DNA from: Chloroflexota bacterium
GTDB lineage: Bacteria > Chloroflexota > Anaerolineae > Caldilineales > Caldilineaceae
Direction: 5' to 3'
Assembly (NCBI GenBank): GCA_018969295.1
Contig: JAGWYN010000020.1
Location: forward strand, 3,274 to 67,273
Length of the DNA stretch: 64,000 bases
Below, in pieces: positions 51,247 through 63,876 of the stretch. The translations under genes and the position numbers were made by a program. The notes below the pieces were generated by a model. The model did not search any database and had not been told where the DNA came from. It was given only the letters and a program-made list of their open reading frames with translations. Positions within the stretch are counted from its first letter, which is position 1. Every line of letters begins with the position of its first letter.

Positions 51247-52305
51247 TTATTTTTCCTGCACAGCAGACAGACCCGCCGCACTCCCCCCGTCGTGGGCGAC
51301 CTGGCCCGCCTCGATCCAGTCAGGGCGGCCGTTGGCAAAACGCGGGGTATGCCAGAAACACGCCGCCCGGTGCTCGTTCGACAACGCATACAGGGCCGGC
51401 GCTTCCGCTGAACAGAGCTCCATGCGCACCGAGCAGCGGGTGTGAAAACGACAGCCGCTGGGCATGTGCGTGCCACTGGAAACTTCACCCAGCAGGGGCA
51501 CGCCGCGACCGCGACGGGCAGGGTCGGTGAGCGGGATGGCGTTGACCAGCGCCCGCGTGTAGGGATGCTGCGGGTTGGCAAACACCTGCGCGATCGGCCC
51601 ATGTTCCACCACCTGCCCCAGGTACATCACGGCAACGCTGTCGCAGACATAGCGGATGACCCCCAGGTTGTGGCTGACAAACAGATAGGTCAGCTGCAGC
51701 TCCTGTCGGATCTCGCGCAGCAGATTCAAGATGCGGGCCTGCACCGAAACATCCAACGCCGAGGTCGGTTCGTCGGCGACCACCAGCGAAGGACGCAGCA
51801 GGATCGCCCGCGCAATCGCCACACGCTGGCGCTGCCCGCCGCTCAAGCCATGTGGATGGCGGTCGAGCATGCTGTTGTCCAGCCCGACATGGTGCAGCAC
51901 CTCCACCACCTGCTGCAGACGGCTCTCGCGAGTGCCGATCTGGTGCACCTCCAGCGGGGCCAGCAACACGCTGCGCACGCTCTGGCGTGGGTTGAAACTG
52001 GCCGCCGTGTCTTGAAAGATGGCCTGCATCTGGCGCCGCTGGCGGCGCAGGTCAGCCGGTGCCATGGCATGGATGTCGCCGCCGTTGAAGAGCACCTGCC
52101 CGGTCGTCGGCCGCGCCAGCCCCAGCACAATCCGGCACAGCGTAGACTTGCCAGATCCAGACTCCCCGACGATGCCCAACGATTCGCCGCGCTGCAGCGT
52201 CAGGCTCACCCGGGAGAGCGCCTCGATCTGTTGGCGGCGCCAGGGCAGCCCCCCCAACGGGAAAACTTTGGAGACATCCCGAATTTCGAGCAGCGGTTCA
52301 CGCAC
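51247..52305 (-). CDS. Oligopeptide/dipeptide ABC transporter ATPase (OppF/DppF type)
   Basis: 352 residues from a GTG that overlaps the end of the preceding gene by 8 bp. Walker A GESGSGKST, signature LSGGQRQRVAIARA, Walker B LVVADEPTSALDV and the H-loop FVSHNLG are all present. The oligo_HPY-type C-terminus has GCRFHTRCSVRMELC, a four-Cys region found in the OppD/F class. It drives peptide import with the two permeases. Confidence 0.93.
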   Translation of the reverse strand: MREPLLEIRDVSKVFPLGGLPWRRQQIEALSRVSLTLQRGESLGIVGESGSGKSTLCRIVLGLARPTTGQVLFNGGDIHAMAPADLRRQRRQMQAIFQDTAASFNPRQSVRSVLLAPLEVHQIGTRESRLQQVVEVLHHVGLDNSMLDRHPHGLSGGQRQRVAIARAILLRPSLVVADEPTSALDVSVQARILNLLREIRQELQLTYLFVSHNLGVIRYVCDSVAVMYLGQVVEHGPIAQVFANPQHPYTRALVNAIPLTDPARRGRGVPLLGEVSSGTHMPSGCRFHTRCSVRMELCSAEAPALYALSNEHRAACFWHTPRFANGRPDWIEAGQVAHDGGSAAGLSAVQEK

Positions 52306-53305
52306 GCACTTCCTCCAACAGCCAGCAGCGGGCCAGATGCTCTGCTGCGACCGGCAGCAGCGGCGGTTCTTGCGCACAGCGCGCCAGGCGCTGCGCACAG
52401 CGGTCGGCAAAACGACAGCCCGGCCCGATCTCATAGGGGGAGGGGATGCGCCCTGGGATGGCAGCCAGCTCGGCCTGGGCCAGCTCGATCGAGGGGGTGG
52501 CGTTCAACAGCGCCTGGGTGTACGGGTGGCTGGGGTGGGCAAAGAGCCGCCCGACCGGCCCCTCTTCCACGATGCGCCCGGCGTACATCACGTACACCCA
52601 GTCGCAGCTTTCCGCCACCACGCCCAAATCGTGCGTGATCAGCAGAATTGCCGTCTCATGTTCGTCACGAATTTCCCCAAGCAGACGCAAAACTTGGGCC
52701 TGGATCGTGACATCCAGCGCCGTGGTCGGTTCGTCGGCGATCAACAGGTCGGGTTCCAGCGCCAGCGCCATCGCCGTCATCGCCCGCTGGCGCATCCCCC
52801 CGCTGAACTGGTGGGGATACTCGGCCGCACGTGTCTCCGGCAGCGGAAGATGAACGGCACCCAGCAGCCGGACAGCTTGCTCCCAGGCAGTCTGCCACCG
52901 GCTGCGGCGGTGCAGCACAAAGGGCTCGCCGACCTGACGCCCGATCGGCTGCACCGGGTTCAGGGCCGAGAGCGGGTCCTGTGGAATCAACGCCATGCGG
53001 TTGCCGCGCAGCTTGCGCATCTGGGCGTCGGAGAGGCTGGGCAGCGAAGTGCCAGAAAGCCGGATGTCCCCCCCCACGATCCGGGCGACGTGGGGCATCA
53101 GACGGAGGATCGAGAGCGCAGTCATCGTCTTGCCGCTGCCCGACTCCCCAATCACCCCGACAATTTCGCCGGGCCACACCTCCAGGCTGACCCCCTCCAC
53201 CACCCTGGCAGTGCCCTGCCGCGTCTGCAACTGCACACTCAGATTGTCGACCGCCAGGACGGGGGGCGTGTCCAGACGACGACGAGGTCGTATCAGTTCT
53301 TGCAT
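52298..53305 (-). CDS. Oligopeptide/dipeptide ABC transporter ATPase (OppD/DppD type)
   Basis: 335 residues from the ATG at 53305 (AAGGA 6 nt upstream). Walker A GESGSGKTM, signature FSGGMRQRAMTAMALA, Walker B LLIADEPTTALDV and ITHDLG are present. The C-terminal GCRFADRCAQRLARC carries the Cys motif of the OppD class. Gap to the OppC gene is 2 bp, and the OppF gene starts inside its 3' end. This is the canonical Opp/Dpp order. Confidence 0.93.
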   Translation of the reverse strand: MQELIRPRRRLDTPPVLAVDNLSVQLQTRQGTARVVEGVSLEVWPGEIVGVIGESGSGKTMTALSILRLMPHVARIVGGDIRLSGTSLPSLSDAQMRKLRGNRMALIPQDPLSALNPVQPIGRQVGEPFVLHRRSRWQTAWEQAVRLLGAVHLPLPETRAAEYPHQFSGGMRQRAMTAMALALEPDLLIADEPTTALDVTIQAQVLRLLGEIRDEHETAILLITHDLGVVAESCDWVYVMYAGRIVEEGPVGRLFAHPSHPYTQALLNATPSIELAQAELAAIPGRIPSPYEIGPGCRFADRCAQRLARCAQEPPLLPVAAEHLARCWLLEEVRA

Positions 53306-53307
53306 GC

Positions 53308-54153
53308 TCAATCCTTCATGCGCGGGTCAAAGAAATCGCGCAGCCCATCGCCCAGCAGGTTGAACCCGAGCACGCCGACAAAGAGGGCCGCGCCAGGCAC
53401 GATGGCCAGCCAGGGTGCTTGGGCCATAAAGCCGCGGCCAGTGCTCAGCATGTTGCCCCAGGAGGGCTCGGGCGGCTGTGCGCCCAGCCCCAGAAAACTC
53501 AGAGAGGATTCCAAAATGACAGCGTAGGCAAAGGCGGTCATCGCCTCGACCAGCAAAGGCGTCATCACATTGGGCAAAATTTCGCGCTGGAGGATGCGCG
53601 CATCGGCCATGCCAATGGTGCGGGCCGCGTCGATGTAGGACTGACGCAGCACCTTCTGGGTCGAAACACGGGCGAGCCGGGCAAAGCCAGGAATAAAGAT
53701 GATGCCGATGGCCACCATGGCGTTGAGGATGCTGGTGCCGAGCACCGCCATCAGCACGATCGCCAGCAAGATCGCCGGAAACGAAAAGAGCAGCTCCATC
53801 GCCCGCATCAGGGCCAGGTCCAGGATCCCCCCCCAATAGCCGGCGACTACGCCGATCAAAAGCCCCCCGAACAGCCCGACCGCCACCGCCACCAGCCCCA
53901 CCTGCAGCGAAATGCGCGCGGCAAAGACGGTGCGAGAAAGCACATCGCGGCCGATCTCGTCGGTGCCCAGCCAGTGGGTCGCACTCGGGGCCTGCAGCAT
54001 GTCCGTCACGTCCAGGTCGTAGGGGGAATAGGGGGTCACCCACGGTGCAAACAACGCTGCCAGACAGACCAGGGCCACCAAAACCCCGCCAATCCACAGG
54101 AGCCGATAGCGGCGCCAGCCAAGTGGAGGACGCACAGCGCTTTGCCCGCTCAT
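53308..54153 (-). CDS. Oligopeptide ABC transporter permease (OppC/DppC type)
   Basis: 281 residues. One N-terminal TM helix (about 19-40) is followed by a periplasmic HWLGTDEIGRDVLSRTVFAARISLQVGL and five more TM helices. The EAA loop is VLRQSYIDAARTIGMADARILQREILPN. It overlaps the OppB gene as ATGA. With OppB it forms the membrane pore. Confidence 0.93.
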   Translation of the reverse strand: MSGQSAVRPPLGWRRYRLLWIGGVLVALVCLAALFAPWVTPYSPYDLDVTDMLQAPSATHWLGTDEIGRDVLSRTVFAARISLQVGLVAVAVGLFGGLLIGVVAGYWGGILDLALMRAMELLFSFPAILLAIVLMAVLGTSILNAMVAIGIIFIPGFARLARVSTQKVLRQSYIDAARTIGMADARILQREILPNVMTPLLVEAMTAFAYAVILESSLSFLGLGAQPPEPSWGNMLSTGRGFMAQAPWLAIVPGAALFVGVLGFNLLGDGLRDFFDPRMKD

Positions 54154-55106
54154 TGCTCCGACCTCGCATGTACCTGGCGGGGGTCAAGCACCGCAGCCAG
54201 AATATCGACCACCAGGTTGAGCGTCAGCACGACGACCGTGATCACCAGCACACTCGACAGCAGCACCGGGTAGTCGCGGTTGATGATGCCGACCAGCACC
54301 AGCGAGCCAAGCCCCGGCAGCAGAAAGATGTCTTCGATGATCACCACCCCGCCGAAAAGCCAGCCAAACTCGACCGCACCGACCGTCAAAAAGGGGATCA
54401 ACGAATTGCGCAGCGCATGTTTCCAGATCACCACGCTGGGATTGGCTCCTTTGGCAAAAGCAGTCCGAATATAGTCGGACGACAAGACTTCGATCATCTC
54501 CGCACGCATGATGCGCAGCAGCAGCGCCGAAGAGACGACCCCAAGCGACAGGGCTGGCATGAGCAAAAGACGCAGATTCATCGCCGGGTTTTCGGCAAAC
54601 GGGACGTAGCCGCCGGCCGGAAGCCAGCGCAAAGTCATGCCCAGCAGCAAAATCAGCAGCGTGGCCATCCAAAAATTGGGGATGGCGCCGAAGAGAGTTG
54701 CGATCGCCGAGATGACCGTGTCGACCGGGCGTTGGTGGTAGTAGGCCGCAAACGCGCCCAAAGGCACGGCGATCAGATTGGCGATCAGGAAGGCCAACAG
54801 GGCCAGCTCCAGGGTCACCGGCAGCCGTGCCAGGATCTCGGGGCCGACCGGCACCCGATTTTGAAAGGAGGTGCCAAAATCTCCCTGCAACACCCTGGCA
54901 AGCCACTCGAAATACTGCACATACAACGGGCGGTCCAGCCCAAGCTCGTGTTCAAAACGCGCAATGGCCTGCGGTGTGGCGTCGATCCCCAGCGCAGCTT
55001 TGGCGGCTGAACCCGGGATGACGTTGACCGCCAGGAAGAGGACCATCGAGGTCACCAAAATGGTGGGGAAAAACCAGGCAAGCCGAACAACAATCAAACG
55101 TAACAT
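54150..55106 (-). CDS. Oligopeptide ABC transporter permease (OppB/DppB type)
   Basis: 318 residues. MLRLIVVRLAWFFPTILVTSMVLFLAVNVIPG is the usual N-terminal TM of DppB, and GDFGTSFQNRVPVGPEI precedes the core. Six TM helices are expected, with the EAA loop SDYIRTAFAKGANPSVVIWKHALRNSLIPFLT. It is separated from the binding-protein gene by a 17-bp stem and then overlaps OppC. Confidence 0.93.
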   Translation of the reverse strand: MLRLIVVRLAWFFPTILVTSMVLFLAVNVIPGSAAKAALGIDATPQAIARFEHELGLDRPLYVQYFEWLARVLQGDFGTSFQNRVPVGPEILARLPVTLELALLAFLIANLIAVPLGAFAAYYHQRPVDTVISAIATLFGAIPNFWMATLLILLLGMTLRWLPAGGYVPFAENPAMNLRLLLMPALSLGVVSSALLLRIMRAEMIEVLSSDYIRTAFAKGANPSVVIWKHALRNSLIPFLTVGAVEFGWLFGGVVIIEDIFLLPGLGSLVLVGIINRDYPVLLSSVLVITVVVLTLNLVVDILAAVLDPRQVHARSEQ

Positions 55107-55133
55107 AGCGCCAGTCCCAACAGGCTGTCTTGT

Positions 55134-55171
55134 CGGTCTGCTGTTGGCAGCAAACTGCCAACAGCAGACCG
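55134..55171 (-). other. 17-bp perfect hairpin inside the Opp operon
   Basis: CGGTCTGCTGTTGGCAG and CTGCCAACAGCAGACCG with a CAAA loop, in the 72-bp gap between the binding-protein gene and oppB. No T-run. It probably protects or partly terminates the mRNA, so that the binding protein is made in excess. Confidence 0.8.
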
Positions 55172-55178
55172 GTGGGCC

Positions 55179-56843
55179 TTACTGTGCCAGCCAGGCGTCC
55201 TTGAGGGTCTTGAGGAACCCGGTGCGCATCGGCTTGTAGTTCTGCAGCTGGCTGGTGTGGCCGATCAACAGCCACCCGTTGACCAGGGGCACGATCGGCA
55301 TGTCGTCCATCGACAGCTGTTGCTGCTGGCGATAGGCCTCCTTGCGCGCTTCCTGGCTCGGTGCCGTCCGCCCTTCGGCCAGCAAGCTGTCCATGGTTTC
55401 GCTGGCATATTTTTGCACGTTGATCCCGGCATTGGCAGAGCCATAGTTGTTGGCCACGAAATCGTCGGGGTCGGCCAGCGGGCTCAGCCAGTACATGGTG
55501 GTGATGTTGAAGTTGCTGGGCCCCCAGACTTCATCCCAGTAGCGCGGGACTTCCATCGTCTCGATCGTGGCCCGGATGCCGATCTGCTCCAGGTTGGCCT
55601 GGAGGATGGGGGCCATGGCCATCTGGGCAGGGAAGGAAGAGGCGATCGTCAGGGTGGTTTCAAAGCCGTCGGGGTAGCCAGCCTCGGCCAGCAGCGCCTT
55701 GCCCTTCTCTGGCTCGCCGGTGGCGGTGGTAAACTGCACATCCCCCGCATAGGCCCAGTTCCATTCTGGGATCACACCCCCCAGGATCGGCGTGGCCTGG
55801 CCGAAGAAGGCACCCTTGACCAGCGCCTCGCGGTCGAGCGCGTACGAGACCGCCTGGCGCACGCGCGCGTCGGTGAAGGGCTCCACCGTGTTGTTGAGCA
55901 GCATCCAGTTGTAGCGGGAGCCTTCCAGCGTCACCGCTTTCAGATCTGGGTTGGCCTGCAGCGCTGCCCAGTCTTTGGGGGGGATTTCGTTGGAGAAATT
56001 GACCACGCCGGTCATCAGCGCAGTGTTGAGCGCAGTGGTGTCTGCGATGATGTGGTACTCCATCGCATCGAAGTAGGGCTTGCCCGCTTCGAAGTATGTT
56101 TCGTTGCGCTCGAACCGGATCATGCTGCGCGGCTCGTAGCTGACAAACCGGAACGGCCCGGTGCCGACCGGCTGGGCGTTCAGGTCGTGGCCCGACTCGA
56201 CCAATGCCTTGGGGACGATCGAAGAGCCAGGGAAGGCCACATAGATCAAGAAGGGGCCGGTCCGTTCTGTCATCTTGAACTCCACCGTCAGCGGGTCCAA
56301 AACGTTGACGCTCTCGATCGTCGAGACCTGGGCCCCGTAGGAGTAGCCCGAATCTGGCGCACGCAGACGGTCGAAGGTGAATTTCACATCCTCGGCGGTG
56401 AAGGGGTCGCCGTTGTGGAAGGTGACATTCGGGCGCAGCTTGAAGGTGTAGGTCAGCCCATCTTCGGAGATCTCATAGGATTCGGCCAGCTCGGGGTAGG
56501 GGGTAGCGTCTGGGTCGAGGGCCATCAAGGTCGAATAGACCTGCTCGATCACCACATGTGACATCCCGCTGGGGCCGCGGACAGGGTCGAAACCGGCCGG
56601 GTCGGCCGAGAAGGCAGCTTTGAGAATGCCGCCGCGCACTGGCTCGCCGGCTGCCTGGCCGCCGGCCGCCGCTGGGGCTGCCGCCGGCGCGGCGGCTGGG
56701 GCACAGGCGGCCAGCAGCGACGCTGTGGCGCTCCCGGCCCCCAAGACCGCAGCAAGCTGCAAAAAACGACGCCGGCTGAACGCAGCCAGACCTTCAGAAG
56801 AATTGGATACATTCGACGCATGTTCGGAAGATAGAGCAGACAT
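55179..56843 (-). CDS. Peptide ABC transporter substrate-binding protein (family 5), Tat/lipoprotein signal
   Basis: 554 residues from the ATG at 56843. The N-terminus has SRRRFLQLAAVLG, a Tat-type twin-Arg motif, then lipobox LLAAC, so it may be a Tat-exported lipoprotein. The Ala-rich linker is followed by the SBP_bac_5 fold (PVRGGILKAAFSADPAGFDPVRGPSGMSHVVIEQVYSTLMALDPD). It binds peptides or a related solute such as a glycoside and hands it to the OppBCDF-like transporter. It is the first gene of the operon, behind a good promoter. Confidence 0.93.
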   Translation of the reverse strand: MSALSSEHASNVSNSSEGLAAFSRRRFLQLAAVLGAGSATASLLAACAPAAAPAAAPAAAGGQAAGEPVRGGILKAAFSADPAGFDPVRGPSGMSHVVIEQVYSTLMALDPDATPYPELAESYEISEDGLTYTFKLRPNVTFHNGDPFTAEDVKFTFDRLRAPDSGYSYGAQVSTIESVNVLDPLTVEFKMTERTGPFLIYVAFPGSSIVPKALVESGHDLNAQPVGTGPFRFVSYEPRSMIRFERNETYFEAGKPYFDAMEYHIIADTTALNTALMTGVVNFSNEIPPKDWAALQANPDLKAVTLEGSRYNWMLLNNTVEPFTDARVRQAVSYALDREALVKGAFFGQATPILGGVIPEWNWAYAGDVQFTTATGEPEKGKALLAEAGYPDGFETTLTIASSFPAQMAMAPILQANLEQIGIRATIETMEVPRYWDEVWGPSNFNITTMYWLSPLADPDDFVANNYGSANAGINVQKYASETMDSLLAEGRTAPSQEARKEAYRQQQQLSMDDMPIVPLVNGWLLIGHTSQLQNYKPMRTGFLKTLKDAWLAQ

Positions 56844-56965
56844 TGTCCCTTGGTCCTTTGAATACAGATACAACAAAAACGAAGTGCAGAACGCAGCTCA
56901 CCAACTACAACGGGGCAACTTCGGGCAATTTTTCGGGGCAATGCAGGCACACACTTGACCACCCT

Positions 56966-56994
56966 AGTATACCAGCAGCGCCCGCCAGCGGCAA
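56966..56994 (-). promoter_or_regulatory. Promoter of the Opp operon
   Basis: On the minus strand TTGCCG (56989-56994), 17 bp, TGG-TATACT (-10 at 56966-56971, extended). The leader is about 115 nt. Confidence 0.7.
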
Positions 56995-57013
56995 AGCCCC
57001 GGCTGCCTGGGGC

Positions 57014-59830
57014 TCAGGTTGGCTGTCGAGCAGGACGGTATGGGTAGGAAAACCAATAGTTCCCCGCCCCGACCTCCAGCCGGGTGTCCGCCCCCACCTG
57101 CACTGGGTGGGAGACCCCCGGCGCAGCGGTCAGGGGCAGGTCGCTTTCCCTGACCGTCTCCAGCCGGGCGTTGGGCAGCTGTACGGTCGCCCAGGCATTG
57201 GCCGGCACCGTGACCTCCATCTGCAACTGGCCCGCCTCGATCGACCAGCCCGAAACAATCAGCCCACGTGTCGAGGCGTAGGTGGCGCGCGCAGACTGCA
57301 GCCCCCCCCCAGGCAGCGGACGGATGGAAATCTGACGATAGCCTGGCTCGGCAGCCTCGATCCCGGCTACCTTGCGGTATAAAAATTCGACCACCGCCCC
57401 GGGGCTGTAATGGTTGAGCGACATCTGCGGTGTTCCATCTGGGCCGATCCCCTCCCACGTTTCCCAGACTGTCGTCGCACCCTGGGTGACTGCGTAGAGC
57501 CAGGAGGGAATCGTCGTCTGCATCAACAGGTCATAGGCAACATCCAGGTAGCCTTGCTCTGCCAGCACCGGGCAGAGCAGGACAGTGGAGAGAAAACCGG
57601 TGCCGATATGGTTGCCGGCCGCCCGAATCAGGCGGACCAGATGGCCAGCAACCGCCGGTTTGAGCGCCGCTGGAACGAGATCGAACGCCAACACGCGCAC
57701 ATACGACGCCTGGCGGTCGGGCTCGATCCGCCCGTCGGGTCCGACAAATTCTTCGCAGTAGACCGTTTTGACCTGGTCGGCCAGGCGTTGATAGCGATCG
57801 GCCTCTGTCTGCCTGTCCAACGCGGCAGCTGTCCAGGCCAACACTTGGGCAGAACGGGCGTAGTAGGCAGTAGCTACTTCTGGAGCCCCCAAAATCAGCC
57901 GCTGCAGCATGCCTGCAGCCACCTTCAGCTGAGAGCCATCTCCTGGCTCCAGCCATTCGCCCCACTGGTAGCCGGTATCCCAGATCCACTGCTGCCGCTC
58001 CCGGGTCTGTGGATTGGACCAGAAGCGTGGGTGGAGGCGTCGGGCCCAGTTGACTTGGCGGGCTCTGGTCTGGACATAGTCCAGCCACTTTTGCATGCTG
58101 GCGTACTGACGTTCGAGCAGCCGCACGTCTCCGTATGCCTGGTAGAGCGCCCAGGGCATCAGCGTGGTGACGTCCCCCCAGCCCGCTGAACCGTTGATCA
58201 AGTTGAGAAAATGGGCCAGAGGTTCCTGAGCCACCCGGTACGGGTTGGGCACAAAATTGCCCACCATTCCGTTCGGCAGCTGTTCCAGACAGAGATCTTG
58301 CAGCCATTTGCCCAAAAAAGCCCGTGTATCCATCAGCAACGACGCCGACGGGGCAAAGATCTGCGCGTCCCCGGTCCAGCCGGCCCGCTCTCGTTGGGGG
58401 CAGTCGGTGGGAATGTCCAGGAAATTGCCTTTCATGCTCCACTGCACGTTGTGGTGGAGCTGGTTGAGCAGCGGCTCCGAACAGGTGAAATGGCCTGTAA
58501 ACGGCATGTCGCTGTAGATCGCAACCGCACAGAAGTCATGTGGTTGTGGGTCGCCGGGATGGCCTTCCAGTTTGACATACCGAAACCCATGCACGGTGAA
58601 GCGTGGTTCGTAGGTCTCTTCGCCGTCTCCTTTCAAGATGTAGCAGATCTCCTGAAAAGGAGGCTGTCGTTTAGGGTTGCCGACGAGGAGGTGATCCACG
58701 GTGAAGTTGCCGTCTTTGCCCAAAGTTTCGCCATGGCTGAGGCGGACGACTGTTCCAGCAGGGCCGCGCACAGTCATGCGGACGACCCCTGCCAGGTTCT
58801 GACCGAAGTCCAGGACGGTTTCGCCGTTGGGGGTGTGTAGAATTTGGGGGGGGAAGCGTTCCTGGCGCCGCACGGGGACCCCCAACGACGCCACCAGCCG
58901 GTGGCTGGGGCGCGGCACAACCCGCACCCCCTGCCAGGCTGCTGCGTCGTAGCCGGCCACGCACCAGCCTGGCAGCTCCCGTCTGGCGTCGTAGATTTCT
59001 CCTTCTCGCATATCTGATTTTATCAGCGGGCCTGTGGTGGCCCGCCAGCCAGCATCGCTGCCGACAACCTGGGTCGACCCGTCCGCCAAGACGAGCTGGA
59101 GCTGGGCCAACAGGGCCAGCCGGGTGCCGTAAACGTTGCGCGAACCAGCCACATAGATCCGACCACGGTACCAGCCATCCCCCAAAATTGCGCCCAACAC
59201 ATTTTCTCCGGGCTGCAGCAGGGCGGTCACATCGTAGACCTGGTACTGCAGGCGCTCGTTGTAGGCGGTATAGCCAGGGGTAAAAAGCTGGTCGCCTACC
59301 CGTTGGCCGTTCAGCCAGGCTTCGTAAAGACCATGTGCCGTGATGAGGAGCCGGGCCGTTCGCACTGGCTTTTCGAGCCGGAACGGCCGGCGCAGGAAAG
59401 GACAGGGATGCAGGATTTTGGGATCCTCGTCCCAACCCGCCTCGATCCAGTTGGCTTTCCACTCCTGGGCATCCAACAATCCCATCTCCCACCAACTCGC
59501 TGCACTCCATCCTGAGCACCGGCCACCCTGGTCCCAGACCCGGACCCGCCAGTGGTACCGTTGGCCGGAGTCGGCCACCCATGTGGCGGGCAGGGTCAGG
59601 CTGAGCGCATCAGACTGCACGTGACCTGAATCCCACAGCAGTCCTTGTTCGCCGTCAAACGAGTCGGTGCAGGTCACCTGCACCTGGTAGCCACTCTGGC
59701 GGGCACCCCGTCCGGGTGCAACCACCTGCCAGCTTAGCTGGGGCTGGCGCACGTCGATCCCCAAGGGGGTCTCCAATGCCTCGGTGCGCAGCATTCTGGG
59801 GGTCAGCGCATCCGTGTGGGTCTGTTCCAT
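57014..59830 (-). CDS. Alpha-L-rhamnosidase, GH78
   Basis: 938 residues from the ATG preceded by AAGGAGG; a longer start at 59860 is not supported. Order: N-terminal beta domain with RTEALETPLGIDVRQPQLSW, carbohydrate-binding-like domain with LITAHGLYEAWLNGQRVGDQLFTPGYTAY, then the (alpha/alpha)6 barrel. GNFLDIPTDCPQRERAGWTGDAQIFAPSA holds the acidic residues of the active site, and WETWEGIGPDGTPQMSLNHYSPG the catalytic Glu region. No signal peptide, so it acts in the cytoplasm on imported rhamnosides. It follows the Opp genes upstream in position but is a separate transcription unit. Confidence 0.93.
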   Translation of the reverse strand: MEQTHTDALTPRMLRTEALETPLGIDVRQPQLSWQVVAPGRGARQSGYQVQVTCTDSFDGEQGLLWDSGHVQSDALSLTLPATWVADSGQRYHWRVRVWDQGGRCSGWSAASWWEMGLLDAQEWKANWIEAGWDEDPKILHPCPFLRRPFRLEKPVRTARLLITAHGLYEAWLNGQRVGDQLFTPGYTAYNERLQYQVYDVTALLQPGENVLGAILGDGWYRGRIYVAGSRNVYGTRLALLAQLQLVLADGSTQVVGSDAGWRATTGPLIKSDMREGEIYDARRELPGWCVAGYDAAAWQGVRVVPRPSHRLVASLGVPVRRQERFPPQILHTPNGETVLDFGQNLAGVVRMTVRGPAGTVVRLSHGETLGKDGNFTVDHLLVGNPKRQPPFQEICYILKGDGEETYEPRFTVHGFRYVKLEGHPGDPQPHDFCAVAIYSDMPFTGHFTCSEPLLNQLHHNVQWSMKGNFLDIPTDCPQRERAGWTGDAQIFAPSASLLMDTRAFLGKWLQDLCLEQLPNGMVGNFVPNPYRVAQEPLAHFLNLINGSAGWGDVTTLMPWALYQAYGDVRLLERQYASMQKWLDYVQTRARQVNWARRLHPRFWSNPQTRERQQWIWDTGYQWGEWLEPGDGSQLKVAAGMLQRLILGAPEVATAYYARSAQVLAWTAAALDRQTEADRYQRLADQVKTVYCEEFVGPDGRIEPDRQASYVRVLAFDLVPAALKPAVAGHLVRLIRAAGNHIGTGFLSTVLLCPVLAEQGYLDVAYDLLMQTTIPSWLYAVTQGATTVWETWEGIGPDGTPQMSLNHYSPGAVVEFLYRKVAGIEAAEPGYRQISIRPLPGGGLQSARATYASTRGLIVSGWSIEAGQLQMEVTVPANAWATVQLPNARLETVRESDLPLTAAPGVSHPVQVGADTRLEVGAGNYWFSYPYRPARQPT

Positions 59831-59888
59831 TCCGCCTCCTTGGTTATACGCATCTTTCATCTGCTGGGCACAAACCTGGCCGCGCCGG

Positions 59889-62825
<2,937 letters not shown>

Positions 62826-62845
62826 GGTTCTCTCCTGTGGGGTGG

Positions 62846-63739
62846 TCAGCAGCTGCGGGCCCGTTCGATCGCGACGGTCAGCACACGGCGCAGCAGCACG
62901 GCGATCAGTTCGTGGCGGTATTCTTTGGACGCACGATGTTTGCTGGTGCGCAGCTCGGCCTGTTGTTGGGCGGCGGCCACGGCCGCTTCGATGGCTGGCG
63001 GACCCAGCGCCGGGGCAGCCAGCAGCACCGCTTCGCTCTCTGTGGCCCGAAACGGGATCGGCCCGGCAGGTCCGACGGCGATCGTAGCAGCCCGCACACG
63101 CATGCCGGTATCGTCCAGGGTAACCCGGGCCGCCACACCCAGAATGGGCAGGGCAACCCCCTGCGGGCGCATGACCCGGTCGAACGCACTGCCGCTGTGG
63201 GCAGGACAAACCGAAAAACGAAAAGCGCCCAGCAGCTGGTGGGGAGCGAGCCGGTTCTTGCCAGGGCCGGCAAAGATCGAGAGCAGCGGCTGCCAGACGC
63301 TGCTCACCTCCCCGTCTACCCACGAACAGACCTGGACCTCAGCGTCCAAGGCCAGCAGCCCGATCGTGCCGTCGGCGGCGGGCAGGGCGTGGGCCACATT
63401 GCCGCCGAGTGTGGCGACATTGCGCACCTGGGGGCCACCGACCACACTGCAGCTCTCGGCCAGCGCAGTGCCGTGCTGCCGGATCAGCGGGCTGGATTCG
63501 ATCGCCGCATGGGTGGCTGCGGCCCCCACCACCACAGCCCCCCCCTTCACCGACACAGCGTCGAACCCTCGGATCGCCGTCACATCCACCAAGGCGGCAG
63601 GGGCCGCATGGGTGCCCTGCTGGACCTCCAAAATCAAATCGGTGCCGCCAGCCACCACCTGGGCGTTGCCGGCGTACTGGTGGAGCAAAGACAGCGCTTC
63701 TTCGACCGTAGCAGGTCTATGGTAAGCTTGCCAGCGCAT
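62846..63739 (-). CDS. Xanthine-dehydrogenase FAD-binding subunit
   Basis: 297 residues from the ATG preceded by GAGGGG. RPATVEEALSLLHQYAGNAQVVAGGTDL is the FAD site, and VVGGPQVRNVATLGGNVAHALPAAD the second FAD motif (CO-dehydrogenase-type medium subunit family). It passes electrons to NAD or another acceptor. It lies 20 bp before the fused subunit and is driven by a good promoter. Insertion-sequence sequence begins near 63862, just beyond that promoter. Confidence 0.93.
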   Translation of the reverse strand: MRWQAYHRPATVEEALSLLHQYAGNAQVVAGGTDLILEVQQGTHAAPAALVDVTAIRGFDAVSVKGGAVVVGAAATHAAIESSPLIRQHGTALAESCSVVGGPQVRNVATLGGNVAHALPAADGTIGLLALDAEVQVCSWVDGEVSSVWQPLLSIFAGPGKNRLAPHQLLGAFRFSVCPAHSGSAFDRVMRPQGVALPILGVAARVTLDDTGMRVRAATIAVGPAGPIPFRATESEAVLLAAPALGPPAIEAAVAAAQQQAELRTSKHRASKEYRHELIAVLLRRVLTVAIERARSC

Positions 63740-63810
63740 AATCCCCCCCTCGAACCATGACAAGATGGCCACAAGACTCCCACTGAAAGAAAGCTTACAA
63801 TTGAGTAGAC

Positions 63811-63839
63811 AGTATACCCGATCCGGCCCTGGCTGTCTA
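63811..63839 (-). promoter_or_regulatory. Promoter of the XDH operon, with overlapping dyad
   Basis: On the minus strand TAGACA (63834-63839), 17 bp, TATACT (63811-63816). TAGACAG (63806-63812) and its inverse CTGTCTA (63833-63839) bracket the two promoter boxes, an arrangement that could be an operator. Confidence 0.65.
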
Positions 63840-63876
63840 TCGGCTCTCTATCGGGGGGGGGCAGGGCAATCGCGTC

